Assembly: GCF_014655715.1 (NCBI RefSeq)
Contig: NZ_BNBM01000006.1
Coordinates: 124,001 to 188,000, forward strand
Length of the DNA stretch: 64,000 bases
Direction: 5' to 3'
DNA from: Streptomyces lanatus
GTDB lineage: Bacteria > Actinomycetota > Actinomycetes > Streptomycetales > Streptomycetaceae
This document shows positions 16,937 through 24,794 of the stretch, one piece after another. Under the pieces are notes generated by a model. It saw only the letters and a list, made by a program, of their open reading frames with translations. It made no database searches and was not told where the DNA came from. The stretch's first letter is position 1. The number at the start of each line of letters is the position of its first letter. Made by a program: the position numbers and the translations under genes.

Positions 16937-17479
16937 TTACAGATACGGTCCGCCCGCGCGGCCGCCCATGTGCTGTTCGCCGTCCTCCTGACCGCCGACG
17001 CCGGGCGGGAGCGCGCGGCGCATCTGCTCCAGCTGGGCCCGCGCGGCCATCTGCTGGGCGAAGAGCGTGGTCTGGATGCCGTGGAAGAGGCCCTCCAGCC
17101 AGCCGACCAACTGGGCCTGCGCGATGCGCAGTTCCGCGTCGGACGGCGTCCCTTCGTCCGTGAAGGGCAGGGAGAGCCGCTCCAGCTCCTCCACGAGCTC
17201 CGGGGCCAGACCGTCCTCCAGCTCCTTCACCGAACTGGCATGGATCTCCTTCAGCCGGACCCGGCTCGCCTCGTCCAGAGGAGCAGCGCGTACCTCTTCG
17301 AGCAGCTGCTTGATCATGCTGCCGATGCGCATGACCTTCGCCGGCTGCTCGACCTGCTCCGTCACCGGGATCTCGCGGGAGTCCTCGTCTCCGGTGCCGC
17401 CGCTGAGCGCCATCCCGTCCTGGCCCACGACCAGGATCTGGGGGTTCTCGGGCGACCTTTCGTTCCTCGGCATCTCCAT
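16937..17479 (-). CDS. bpa: Bacterial proteasome activator Bpa (DUF2587)
   Basis: ATP-independent ring activator that opens the actinobacterial 20S proteasome gate. The conserved sequence NERSPENPQILVVGQDGMAL opens the protein, a helical bundle follows (VMRIGSMIKQLLEEVR to HGIQTTLFAQQMAARAQLEQMR), and the C-terminus is GGPYL, matching the gate-opening GQYL/HbYX-type tail. About 180 residues. ATG 17479 is chosen with GAGAGA 8 bases upstream; GTG 17497 and ATG 17473 are alternatives. It is a single gene far from any proteasome operon, as in other actinobacteria. Confidence 0.92.
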   Translation of the reverse strand: MEMPRNERSPENPQILVVGQDGMALSGGTGDEDSREIPVTEQVEQPAKVMRIGSMIKQLLEEVRAAPLDEASRVRLKEIHASSVKELEDGLAPELVEELERLSLPFTDEGTPSDAELRIAQAQLVGWLEGLFHGIQTTLFAQQMAARAQLEQMRRALPPGVGGQEDGEQHMGGRAGGPYL

Positions 17480-17565
17480 GCCGCCATTCTCTCGCACCCG
17501 TACAGCTCATCATCCTGGTGCCCCCGGTGTGGGGTGATCCACCGTTTACGCCCGGACGGTTTCCG

Positions 17566-18111
17566 TCAGGGGCCGCCGCCCCGGGCCAGGCGGGTGAGAC
17601 GGGCCTCGCAGATGTCGAGCCAGCGGCTCTCCGCCTCGGCGTGGAAGACGCGCTGTTCCAGCAGGAGGAGGCGGGCCATCTCGTCGGGGTGCTCATGCGC
17701 CCGCGCCAGGGCCTCGGCCCGCTGCCGTACACAGGCGTCCAGGGCCTCGGCGACATGCCTGCGCTGCGCCCGCACGACCTCTCGTACGTCGACGCCGGGC
17801 GCCCCCGCCGCCATGACCAGCTTGATGGCCAGCTCGTCCCGGGGCGGGCTGACCCGTTCCACGGGCCGGGCGAACCAGGCCCGCAGCTCGGCGCGGCCCG
17901 CCTCGGTCAGCGCGTACAGCGCCCTGCCCGCCTCGTCCGCGCCGTCCTGGACGACCATGCCGTCCCGTTCCAGCCGGCCGAGGGTCGTGTAGACCTGCCC
18001 GATGTTCAGCGGCCAGGTCCCGCCCGTACGCGCCTGGAACTCGGTGCGCAGCCGGGAACCGTAGCGGGGGCCGGGTTCCAGCAGCGCCAGCAGTCCGTGG
18101 CGTATCGACAT
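17566..18111 (-). CDS. PadR-family transcriptional regulator
   Basis: A 181-residue winged-helix regulator. The N-terminal PadR domain is evident (SIRHGLLALLEPGPRYGSRL, then NIGQVYTTLGRLERDGMVV and YALTEAGRAEL), and the C-terminal half is the helical PadR dimerisation region. The frame is open far upstream, but ATG 18111 gives the canonical start. Its target is unknown: the divergent low-complexity gene begins 79 bases away, and a DrrAB-type exporter lies 2 kb to the right. PadR proteins often control such exporters. Confidence 0.9.
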   Translation of the reverse strand: MSIRHGLLALLEPGPRYGSRLRTEFQARTGGTWPLNIGQVYTTLGRLERDGMVVQDGADEAGRALYALTEAGRAELRAWFARPVERVSPPRDELAIKLVMAAGAPGVDVREVVRAQRRHVAEALDACVRQRAEALARAHEHPDEMARLLLLEQRVFHAEAESRWLDICEARLTRLARGGGP

Positions 18112-18189
18112 AACCGGATTGTGCGCCGGATTGGGTCGGGTGGCGGAGTCCGGAATGCCGGGTCCGGCGGATGCGGTGAAAGTTGTGTC

Positions 18190-19161
18190 ATGACTTCTTG
18201 GCCGGGGGTGGTGCGGGGGCGCGGGCGAGCCGCTTCGAGTGGGTCGCGCGGCCCGTCGTGGCCCGCGGGGCGGCTGGTCGTGGTGGCGGCGGGGCTGATC
18301 ATAGGGCTGTGGGGGGCCGGGGTGTCGTACGGCGTGGACGGTCCGCGTGGGGCGGCGGGTCCGGCGCGTGTGTCCTCCGGCTCCGTGGGTGCGTCCCGGT
18401 CGGCCCTGTCCCCCTCCGAACCGGCGGGTTCCCCCACGTCGGCCGCCGCGGAGTCGTCCGGCTCCACGGGCGAGGACGACGACGCCCGTCCTTCGTCGGA
18501 TCCAGCGGAGCCGTCGGCCGACGGGTCCGAGGAGTCGGGCCAGGGGTCGGGCCACGGGTCGAGCGAGCACTCGGGGGCCGCATCCGGCGAGGAGTCGGAG
18601 CAAGGGGCAGGTGAGGACTCAGGCGATGAGTCCGGCCAGGGGTCGTCCGGTGAGGGGCCGCGCGACGAGTCGGACTCGGCGACGGCGAAGCCCCGGCCCT
18701 CGGTCACGCCCAGTGCCCATGGGCCCACCGCGTCCTCTCCCACCCCCTCCGGCAAGCCGTCGCGGGCCGGGAGCCGGGCGGGTGAGGGGCGGGAGCGGCC
18801 CGGGCGGGAGAGGGGGCCGCTGGAGCACGAGGAGGCGAAGCGCGAGAGGGGGAGGGACCACGAGAGGGACCAGGGGAGGGACCACGACGACGGTCTCGCC
18901 GCGGGGCGGGACTCGGGGGCATCGGAGGGGGAGGGTGCGGGTGAGGAGGACGGGGGCGGCATGTCCGAGGACACGGACGCCACCCCCACCCGGGCCCCGT
19001 CGCCGGCCACCCCACCGGCCGCCCCTGCACACCACCCCGCCCCCCACGCCGACGGCCCCACCGGGCCCGTCCTCGAACTGCTCCCCCTCGGCACCGGCCT
19101 GGTGCTGATCGGCCTCGGCCTGGGTCTCGCGTTCGTGGGGCTGCGGCTGCGGCGCGGTTAG
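18190..19161 (+). CDS. Hypothetical low-complexity protein with N- and C-terminal membrane segments
   Basis: A 323-residue protein of unknown function. Residues 28-46 (LVVVAAGLIIGLWGAGV) look like a signal anchor. About 230 residues of low complexity follow, rich in Ser, Gly, Glu, Asp and Pro, with GSGHGSSEHSGA-type stretches and a charged part (EEAKRERGRDHERDQ). The C-terminus has a second hydrophobic helix (TGLVLIGLGLGLAFVGL) and ends RLRRG, the layout of a wall-spanning protein held by a membrane tail. No LPxTG or LAxTG sortase motif is seen. ATG 18190 follows GGTGA. Confidence 0.7.
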   Translation: MTSWPGVVRGRGRAASSGSRGPSWPAGRLVVVAAGLIIGLWGAGVSYGVDGPRGAAGPARVSSGSVGASRSALSPSEPAGSPTSAAAESSGSTGEDDDARPSSDPAEPSADGSEESGQGSGHGSSEHSGAASGEESEQGAGEDSGDESGQGSSGEGPRDESDSATAKPRPSVTPSAHGPTASSPTPSGKPSRAGSRAGEGRERPGRERGPLEHEEAKRERGRDHERDQGRDHDDGLAAGRDSGASEGEGAGEEDGGGMSEDTDATPTRAPSPATPPAAPAHHPAPHADGPTGPVLELLPLGTGLVLIGLGLGLAFVGLRLRRG

Positions 19162-19208
19162 CGGGTGTCACTCGGGGGGCGGCCCCATACGGCGGGAGCC
19201 CGGCATCC

Positions 19209-20189
19209 CTACGGCGCGACGAGGAGCACCTTCCCCACATGTCCGCTCTCCTCAAGCACCCGGTGTGCCTCGGCGGCGTCGCTCATCGGGAGTTCGCGGT
19301 CGACGACCGGGCGGATGTGGCCGGCGTCCAGGAGGGGCCAGACGTGTTCGCGTACGGCCGCCACGATGGCCGCCTTCTCGGCGATCGGGCGGGCGCGCAG
19401 CGAGGTCGCGCTGATGGCGGCGCGCTTGGCGAGCAGTGCGCCGATGTTGAGCTCGCCCTTGACGCCGCCCTGCATGCCGATGATGGCGAGACGGCCGTTG
19501 ACCGCGAGGGTCTGGACGTTGCGATCGAGGTACTTGGCGCCCATGTTGTCGAGGATGACGTCGGCCCCGGCCCCGTCGGTGGCCTTCCTGACCTCCTCGA
19601 CGAAGTCCTGTTCCCGGTAGTGGACCAGGATGTCGGCGCCCAGTTCGGCGCACCGGTCCAGTTTCTCCTTGCTGCCCGCGGTGACGGCGACCTTGGCGCC
19701 GACGGCCTTGGCGAGCTGGATGGCCATGGTGCCGATGCCGCTGGAGCCGCCGTGCACGAGCAGCGTCTCGCCGGGGCGGAGGTGGGCGACCATGAAGACG
19801 TTGGACCACACCGTGCAGACCACCTCGGGCAGCGCGGCGGCCCGCGTCAGGCTCACGCCCTGGGGCACGGGCAGCAGCTGACCGGCCGGTACGGCGACCT
19901 TCTCGGCGTAGCCGCCGCCCGCGAGCAGCGCGCACACCTCGTCGCCGACGGCCCAGCCGGAGACACCCGGGCCGATCTCGGCGATCCGGCCGGAGCACTC
20001 CAGGCCGGGGTAGGGGGAGCTGCCGGGCGGCGGGTTGTAGAAGCCCTGCCGTTGCAGGATGTCGGCACGGTTGACGGCGCCGGCCACCACCTCGACCAGC
20101 ACCTCGCCCTCACCGGCGACCGGATCGGGGACCTCGTCCCACACCAGCGCCTCGGGCCCACCAGGTTCGGGAATCGTGATCGCATGCAT
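19209..20189 (-). CDS. NAD(P)H-quinone oxidoreductase (PIG3-type MDR family)
   Basis: Zinc-free medium-chain dehydrogenase/reductase of 326 residues. The N-terminal GroES-like domain has NRADILQRQGFYNPPPG and GLECSGRIAEIG; the NADPH-binding Rossmann domain has VHGGSSGIGTMAIQLAKA. The phrase NRADILQRQG is characteristic of the PIG3 quinone oxidoreductase subgroup, which reduces quinones by one or two electrons. It stands alone; the upstream region up to 20431 is shared with the divergent ABC exporter. Confidence 0.92.
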   Translation of the reverse strand: MHAITIPEPGGPEALVWDEVPDPVAGEGEVLVEVVAGAVNRADILQRQGFYNPPPGSSPYPGLECSGRIAEIGPGVSGWAVGDEVCALLAGGGYAEKVAVPAGQLLPVPQGVSLTRAAALPEVVCTVWSNVFMVAHLRPGETLLVHGGSSGIGTMAIQLAKAVGAKVAVTAGSKEKLDRCAELGADILVHYREQDFVEEVRKATDGAGADVILDNMGAKYLDRNVQTLAVNGRLAIIGMQGGVKGELNIGALLAKRAAISATSLRARPIAEKAAIVAAVREHVWPLLDAGHIRPVVDRELPMSDAAEAHRVLEESGHVGKVLLVAP

Positions 20190-20224
20190 GGGACGGACGC
20201 TACTCCTCGGCCCCGGGCCCCTGT

Positions 20225-20280
20225 CCCTAGGACCTTGTCCCCCGTCTTCCTAGGACCTCCCTAGGACCTTGTCCCTCCCG
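20225..20280. repeat. Short tandem CCTAGGACC repeats
   Basis: CCCTAGGACCTTGTCCC occurs twice (from about 20226 and 20261), with a third, shorter CCTAGGACC between them. It lies in the gap between the oxidoreductase and exporter genes; function unknown. Confidence 0.55.
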
Positions 20281-20351
20281 TCCCTCGGTCGTTGGACGGG
20301 TTCTGTCGCAAATCCCTGTGCGGCACCGATGAGTTTGCGCGACCGTAAAGG

Positions 20352-20391
20352 TCTCCCCATGCGTAGCCCAAAAAGCCTCCCTATACGTAGC
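20352..20391 (+). promoter_or_regulatory. Imperfect 16-bp direct repeat before the DrrAB-type exporter
   Basis: TCTCCCCATGCGTAGC and CCTCCCTATACGTAGC match at 13 of 16 positions, 24 bases start to start. The second copy carries TATACG, which could be a -10 box. Either a regulator site or chance in a biased sequence. Confidence 0.35.
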
Positions 20392-20431
20392 GCGAGGACG
20401 CGGAAGGACCACTCGGAAGGACCCCGACAGC

Positions 20432-21445
20432 ATGAGCACGCAGACGATGTCCGGTCTCGCGATCGAGACCGCCGGCCTGGTCAAGACATTCGGCGAGACA
20501 CGGGCCGTCGACGGCGTGGACCTGGCGGTCCCGGCCGGCACGGTCTACGGCGTCCTCGGCCCGAACGGCGCAGGCAAGACCACCACCGTGAAGATGCTCG
20601 CCACCCTGCTGCGACCCGACGGCGGCGAGGCCCATGTCTTCGGGCACGACGTCGTCCGCGAGGCCGACGCGGTGCGTGGCCGGGTGAGCCTCACCGGGCA
20701 GTACGCCTCCGTGGACGAGGACCTCACCGGCACCGAGAACCTCGTCCTGCTGGGCCGCCTCCTCGGGCACGGCAAGCAGGCCGCTCGGGAGCGCGCCGCG
20801 CAGCTGCTGGAGGCCTTCGGGCTGACGGACGCGGCGGGCAAGCAGGTCAAGAACTACTCCGGTGGCATGCGGCGCCGTATCGACATCGCCGCCTCCATTC
20901 TCAACACGCCTGATCTGCTGTTCCTGGACGAGCCGACGACCGGGCTCGACCCGCGCAGTCGCAACCAGGTGTGGGACATCGTGCGTGCGGTCGTCGCCCA
21001 GGGCACCACCGTGATGCTGACGACGCAGTATCTGGACGAGGCCGACCAGCTGGCGTCCCGGATCGCCGTCATCGACCGCGGCAAGGTGATCGCCGAGGGG
21101 ACCAAGGGCGAGCTGAAGGCGTCCGTGGGTGCCGGGTCCGTCCATCTGCGGCTGCGGGACGCCGAACAGCGGCCGGAGGCCGAGCGGGTGCTGCGGCTGA
21201 CCCTGGACGCGGAGGTGCAGCTGGAGCCCGACCCCGTGGCGCTGACCGCGCGGGTCGGATCCGGTGCCGCCAACGGGCAGGGGGCGGCCGAGCAGGCCGG
21301 CCGGGCGCTCGCCGAACTGGCCCGCACCGGAGTCATCGTCGACAACTTCTCGCTGGGTCAGCCCAGCCTGGACGAGGTCTTCCTCGCCCTCACCGGACAC
21401 GACACCCACAAGACGGCCGCCGACAAGGACGAGGTGACGGCATGA
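20432..21445 (+). CDS. ABC transporter ATP-binding protein (DrrA type)
   Basis: ATPase subunit of a drug/lipid-type exporter, 337 residues. Walker A is GPNGAGKTTT, the signature is YSGGMRRR and Walker B is LLFLDEPTTGLDPRSR. The C-terminal extension of about 100 residues (VHLRLRDAEQRPEAERV onward) is typical of the daunorubicin-resistance DrrA group. Its stop overlaps the permease start (ATGA). Substrate unknown; there is no neighbouring biosynthetic cluster. Confidence 0.95.
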   Translation: MSTQTMSGLAIETAGLVKTFGETRAVDGVDLAVPAGTVYGVLGPNGAGKTTTVKMLATLLRPDGGEAHVFGHDVVREADAVRGRVSLTGQYASVDEDLTGTENLVLLGRLLGHGKQAARERAAQLLEAFGLTDAAGKQVKNYSGGMRRRIDIAASILNTPDLLFLDEPTTGLDPRSRNQVWDIVRAVVAQGTTVMLTTQYLDEADQLASRIAVIDRGKVIAEGTKGELKASVGAGSVHLRLRDAEQRPEAERVLRLTLDAEVQLEPDPVALTARVGSGAANGQGAAEQAGRALAELARTGVIVDNFSLGQPSLDEVFLALTGHDTHKTAADKDEVTA

Positions 21446-22290
21446 GCACCGTGACGCAGACCGAGAGCAAGGACCTCGCCCCCGTCAGCACCGAGTCGCT
21501 CGCCGCGCTGCTCGTCAGCAAGGAGCGACCGCCGCGGCCCAGTGCCTTCTCGGCCTCCATGACCTTCGGCTGGCGGGCGATCCTGAAGATCAAGCATGTG
21601 CCGGAGCAGCTCTTCGACGTCACCGCGTTCCCGATCATGATGGTGCTGATGTACACGTATCTGTTCGGGGGTGCCCTGGCCGGGTCCCCGAAGGAGTACA
21701 TCCAGTTCCTGCTGCCGGGCATCCTGGTGATGTCGGTCGTGATGATCACCATGTACACGGGTGTCTCGGTGAACACCGACATCGAGAAGGGCGTCTTCGA
21801 CCGCTTCCGCTCGCTGCCGATCTGGCGGCCGTCGACGATGGTCGGCTATCTGCTGGGCGACGCCCTGCGCTACACCATCGCCTCCGTCGTGATGCTCACC
21901 GTCGGCGTCATCCTGGGCTACCGCCCGGACGGAGGCGTGGCCGGAGTGCTCGCCGGGATCGCGCTGCTGGTCGCGTTCTCGTTCGCGTTCTCATGGATCT
22001 GGACGATGTTCGGGCTGATGCTGCGCTCGGAGAAGTCGGTGATGGGCGTCAGCATGATGGTGATCTTCCCGCTGACCTTCCTGTCCAACGTCTTCGTCGA
22101 CCCGAAGACCATGCCGGGCTGGCTCCAGGCGTTCGTGAACAACAGCCCGATCACCCATCTCGCCTCAGCCGTGCGCGGGTTGATGGCGGGCGACTGGCCG
22201 GCGGCCGAGGTCGCCTGGTCGGTGGGCTGGGCGGGCCTGTTCGTGCTGGTCTTCGGGCCGATCACGATGCGGCTGTACAACCGCAGGTAG
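21442..22290 (+). CDS. ABC-2 type permease (DrrB type)
   Basis: Membrane partner of the preceding ATPase, 282 residues, with a cytoplasmic N-terminus of about 50 residues and six predicted membrane segments. Conserved ABC-2 phrases include GVFDRFRSLPIWRPS between helices 2 and 3 and PLTFLSNVFVDPKTMPGWLQ before the last helix. Translational coupling through the 4-base overlap implies 1:1 synthesis with the ATPase. It ends 9 bases from the convergent channel gene, with no room for a separate terminator. Confidence 0.95.
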   Translation: MSTVTQTESKDLAPVSTESLAALLVSKERPPRPSAFSASMTFGWRAILKIKHVPEQLFDVTAFPIMMVLMYTYLFGGALAGSPKEYIQFLLPGILVMSVVMITMYTGVSVNTDIEKGVFDRFRSLPIWRPSTMVGYLLGDALRYTIASVVMLTVGVILGYRPDGGVAGVLAGIALLVAFSFAFSWIWTMFGLMLRSEKSVMGVSMMVIFPLTFLSNVFVDPKTMPGWLQAFVNNSPITHLASAVRGLMAGDWPAAEVAWSVGWAGLFVLVFGPITMRLYNRR

Positions 22291-22299
22291 GGCCCGGCG

Positions 22300-23409
22300 T
22301 CAGATGCGCTTCATCCCTGGGGGCAGACGCCGGTCATCGGGTGTGACCTGAGTGCCCGGCGTCGCCCGCACGATGGTGATGAGCCGGTCCGTCAGCTCCA
22401 GTGTGCCGACGGCCGAATCGTCGTATCCGAGCACCCGATGCCCGCGGATGACGCTGACCACCAGGTCATCGGTCTGTCGCGGTGTCTTGCCCACCTCGGC
22501 CTTTATGACCGGCCGTTCGACGAGGTCGAGCCCGCTGCCCTGGTGGATCAGGTCCTCCAGGACCATGCCGGCGGCGGGGCTGAGCACGGACAGACCGAGC
22601 AGCCGCCCGGCGGCGCTGGCGCTGGTGATGACCGCGTCGGCGCCGGACTGCTTGAGCAGCGGGGCGTTCTCCTCCTCGCGGACCGCGGCCACGATCTTCG
22701 CGCCGGGGTTGAGCTGCCGGGCCGTCAGCGTCACCAACACGGCCGTGTCGTCCCGCTGGGTCGCGATGATGATCTTCCGGGCCTTGTGCACCTCGGCCCT
22801 TTTCAGGACCTCGCTGCGGGTCGCGTCACCCGTGACCCCGGCGTATCCCTCCGCGACGGCCGCCTCGATCACCTTGGAACTCGGGTCGACCACGACGACC
22901 TGGTCCTTCCTCAGCCCGGTCGCGCAGACGGTCTGGATCGCCGAACGCCCCTTCGTGCCGAAGCCGACGACGACGGTGTGGTCACGCAAGGTGGACCTCC
23001 AGCGGTTCAGCCGCCATTCCTCCCGGGTCCGTTCGGTGAGGACCTCAAGGGTGGTGCCGACCAGGATGATCAGGAACAGCACGCGCATGGGCGTGATGAC
23101 GAAGATATTGGTGAGCCGGGCGGCATCACTGACCGGGGTGATGTCGCCGTATCCGGTGGTGGAGAGGCTCACGGTCGCGTAGTAGAACGCGTCGAGGAGA
23201 TCGACGGAACCGTCGGAGCTGTCGTTGTAGCCGTCGTGGTCGGCGTAGACGATCAGTGCGGTCAGCACCAGCAGGGACAGCGCCAGCGCGACCCGCTTGG
23301 CCACCTGCCGGAAGGGATGCTCCACGATCTTCTTCGGGAGCTTCACCCGATAGGTCTCGACCCGCTCGTCCGCCTGCCGCGCTATGGCGTCCTGGCCCGG
23401 AAGTTTCAC
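22300..23409 (-). CDS. Two-helix potassium channel with RCK (TrkA-N) domain
   Basis: Ion channel of the MthK type, about 369 residues. A first membrane helix (VALALSLLVLTALIV), pore helix with the K+ selectivity filter TTGYGD, a second helix (VLFLIILVGTTLEVL), then an RCK domain with VVVGFGTKG and a TrkA-C-like end. RCK domains gate the pore on ligand or nucleotide binding. The frame begins at GTG 23418, but GTG 23409 has GAGGTG 8 bases upstream and is preferred; that GTG is the centre of a parS site. The start overlaps the end of moeA. Confidence 0.9.
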   Translation of the reverse strand: MKLPGQDAIARQADERVETYRVKLPKKIVEHPFRQVAKRVALALSLLVLTALIVYADHDGYNDSSDGSVDLLDAFYYATVSLSTTGYGDITPVSDAARLTNIFVITPMRVLFLIILVGTTLEVLTERTREEWRLNRWRSTLRDHTVVVGFGTKGRSAIQTVCATGLRKDQVVVVDPSSKVIEAAVAEGYAGVTGDATRSEVLKRAEVHKARKIIIATQRDDTAVLVTLTARQLNPGAKIVAAVREEENAPLLKQSGADAVITSASAAGRLLGLSVLSPAAGMVLEDLIHQGSGLDLVERPVIKAEVGKTPRQTDDLVVSVIRGHRVLGYDDSAVGTLELTDRLITIVRATPGTQVTPDDRRLPPGMKRI

Positions 23410-23416
23410 GTGAAAC
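23403..23416. promoter_or_regulatory. parS: parS centromere-like site (perfect consensus)
   Basis: GTTTCACGTGAAAC is the ParB-binding consensus known from Streptomyces, with no mismatch. It is inside coding sequence: it encodes the last residues and stop of moeA and includes the preferred start codon of the channel gene. ParB bound here would help form the origin-proximal segregation complex. Confidence 0.92.
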
Positions 23417-24794
23417 ACACCTCGATGCCGGCACTGGCCCAGGGCAGATCGAGCAGCTCGGCCTCCTGACCCGCCCGCGCACCGCCCGGCGGTACGACGG
23501 CGACCGCATCGGCCGCCGCCATGCCCCGCAGCATCGCCGGCCCCTGGTAGTGCAGCGGCACGGCATGGTCGCCGCGCAGCACCACGGGGATGAGCCGGGT
23601 GTCGTACGGATGCCCGTGCGCCGCCTCCTTCAGGGGCATCGTGTACGCCTCGGGGGCGGGGCGTGCGGCGAGGGTGCGCAGCATGGGTTCGGCCAGGGTG
23701 AGCAGGCCGGAGACGGCGGCCAGGGGGTTGCCGGGCAGGCCGACGAGGTGCTGGTGCTCCTTGGTGCGGGCCAGCAGCATGGGGTGGCCGGGCCGCACCT
23801 TGACGCCGTCCACCAGGAGTTCGGCGCCGATGCGCTTCAGCGTGGGGTGGACGTGGTCGACAGGGCCGGCCGCGGTGCCGCCGGTGGTGACGATGAGGTC
23901 GGCCTCGGACTTGGTGAGGGCCTTGTGCAGGGCCTTGGCGTCATCGCCGAGCCGGCGCACGGCGGTGACCTCGGCGCCGAGTGCGCGCAGCCAGGGCGGC
24001 AGCATCGGGCCGAGGGCGTCCCGGATGAGCCCGTCGTGCGGCAGCCCTTCGGTGAGCAACTCATCGCCGAGAACGAGGACTTCGACGCGGGGGCGGGGCA
24101 CTGCGGTGAGGGTGTCGTATCCGGCGGCCGAGGCGAGGCCCAGCACGGCGGGGGTCACGAGGGTGCCGACGGCGAGCAGTTGATCGCCGTTACGGCACTC
24201 CTGGCCGCGTGGGCGGATGTCCTGGCCGTGCTGGATCTCCCGGCCGGCGTGCAGCTGGCCCTTGGCGTCCGTGCGGCCGTGCTCGCTGCGCAGAACGGCG
24301 GTGGTGTCCAGGGGGATGCGAGCACCGGTCGCGATGCGGACGGCCTCGCCGTCGGTGAGCGGCTCGGGCTCGGCGTGCCCGGCCAGGACGCCCTCTTCCC
24401 GTACGGCCCAGGGGCCGGGGCCCGCGACCGCCCAGCCGTCCATCGCCGAGGTGTCGAAGGAGGGCAGGTCGGTGAGGGCGGTGAGGGGCTCGGCCAGGGT
24501 GAGGCCCAGGGCGACGTCGAGCGGGACGGAGACGGGAGCGCGGCGGGCGGACCGGGTGGCGCTCCGGGCGGCGCGGGCGGCGGTCTCGCGGGCGTCGGGC
24601 CAGGGGGTGGCCCTGTGGTGGCGGTCGGGGTTGCCGGGGTCGGGCTCGCGAGGAGTCTCGGGGCGCTGCGGGACGGGCGCGGGCAGGGGGTCGCTAGGGC
24701 TGCGGTGCGCGTTGTTGTCGTTCACGAGGGCGAGCACTTCCTCGACATCGAGGTCCTCGGCGTCCCCGTCGGTCCGGATGCCGCGGGCGGTCAT
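23406..24794 (-). CDS. moeA: Molybdopterin molybdenumtransferase MoeA
   Basis: Inserts molybdate into adenylylated molybdopterin in molybdenum-cofactor synthesis. Conserved phrases: DLPSFDTSAMDGWAV near the domain start, GDELLTEG, the MoCF-type VTTGGTAAGPVDH and GLPGNPLAAVSG. 462 residues; the first 85 or so (acidic, then Pro/Arg-rich) are an extension before the MoeA fold. A stretch around residues 170-195 (QLHAGREIQHGQDIRPRG) matches the family's domain-2 loop. ATG 24794 overlaps the stop of the MobA-like gene (ATGA). Confidence 0.92.
   Translation of the reverse strand: MTARGIRTDGDAEDLDVEEVLALVNDNNAHRSPSDPLPAPVPQRPETPREPDPGNPDRHHRATPWPDARETAARAARSATRSARRAPVSVPLDVALGLTLAEPLTALTDLPSFDTSAMDGWAVAGPGPWAVREEGVLAGHAEPEPLTDGEAVRIATGARIPLDTTAVLRSEHGRTDAKGQLHAGREIQHGQDIRPRGQECRNGDQLLAVGTLVTPAVLGLASAAGYDTLTAVPRPRVEVLVLGDELLTEGLPHDGLIRDALGPMLPPWLRALGAEVTAVRRLGDDAKALHKALTKSEADLIVTTGGTAAGPVDHVHPTLKRIGAELLVDGVKVRPGHPMLLARTKEHQHLVGLPGNPLAAVSGLLTLAEPMLRTLAARPAPEAYTMPLKEAAHGHPYDTRLIPVVLRGDHAVPLHYQGPAMLRGMAAADAVAVVPPGGARAGQEAELLDLPWASAGIEVCFT

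Noticed and set aside
20432..22290. Part of an antibiotic biosynthetic cluster
   Set aside because: The DrrAB-type exporter stands alone; no synthase, tailoring or pathway-regulator genes are near.
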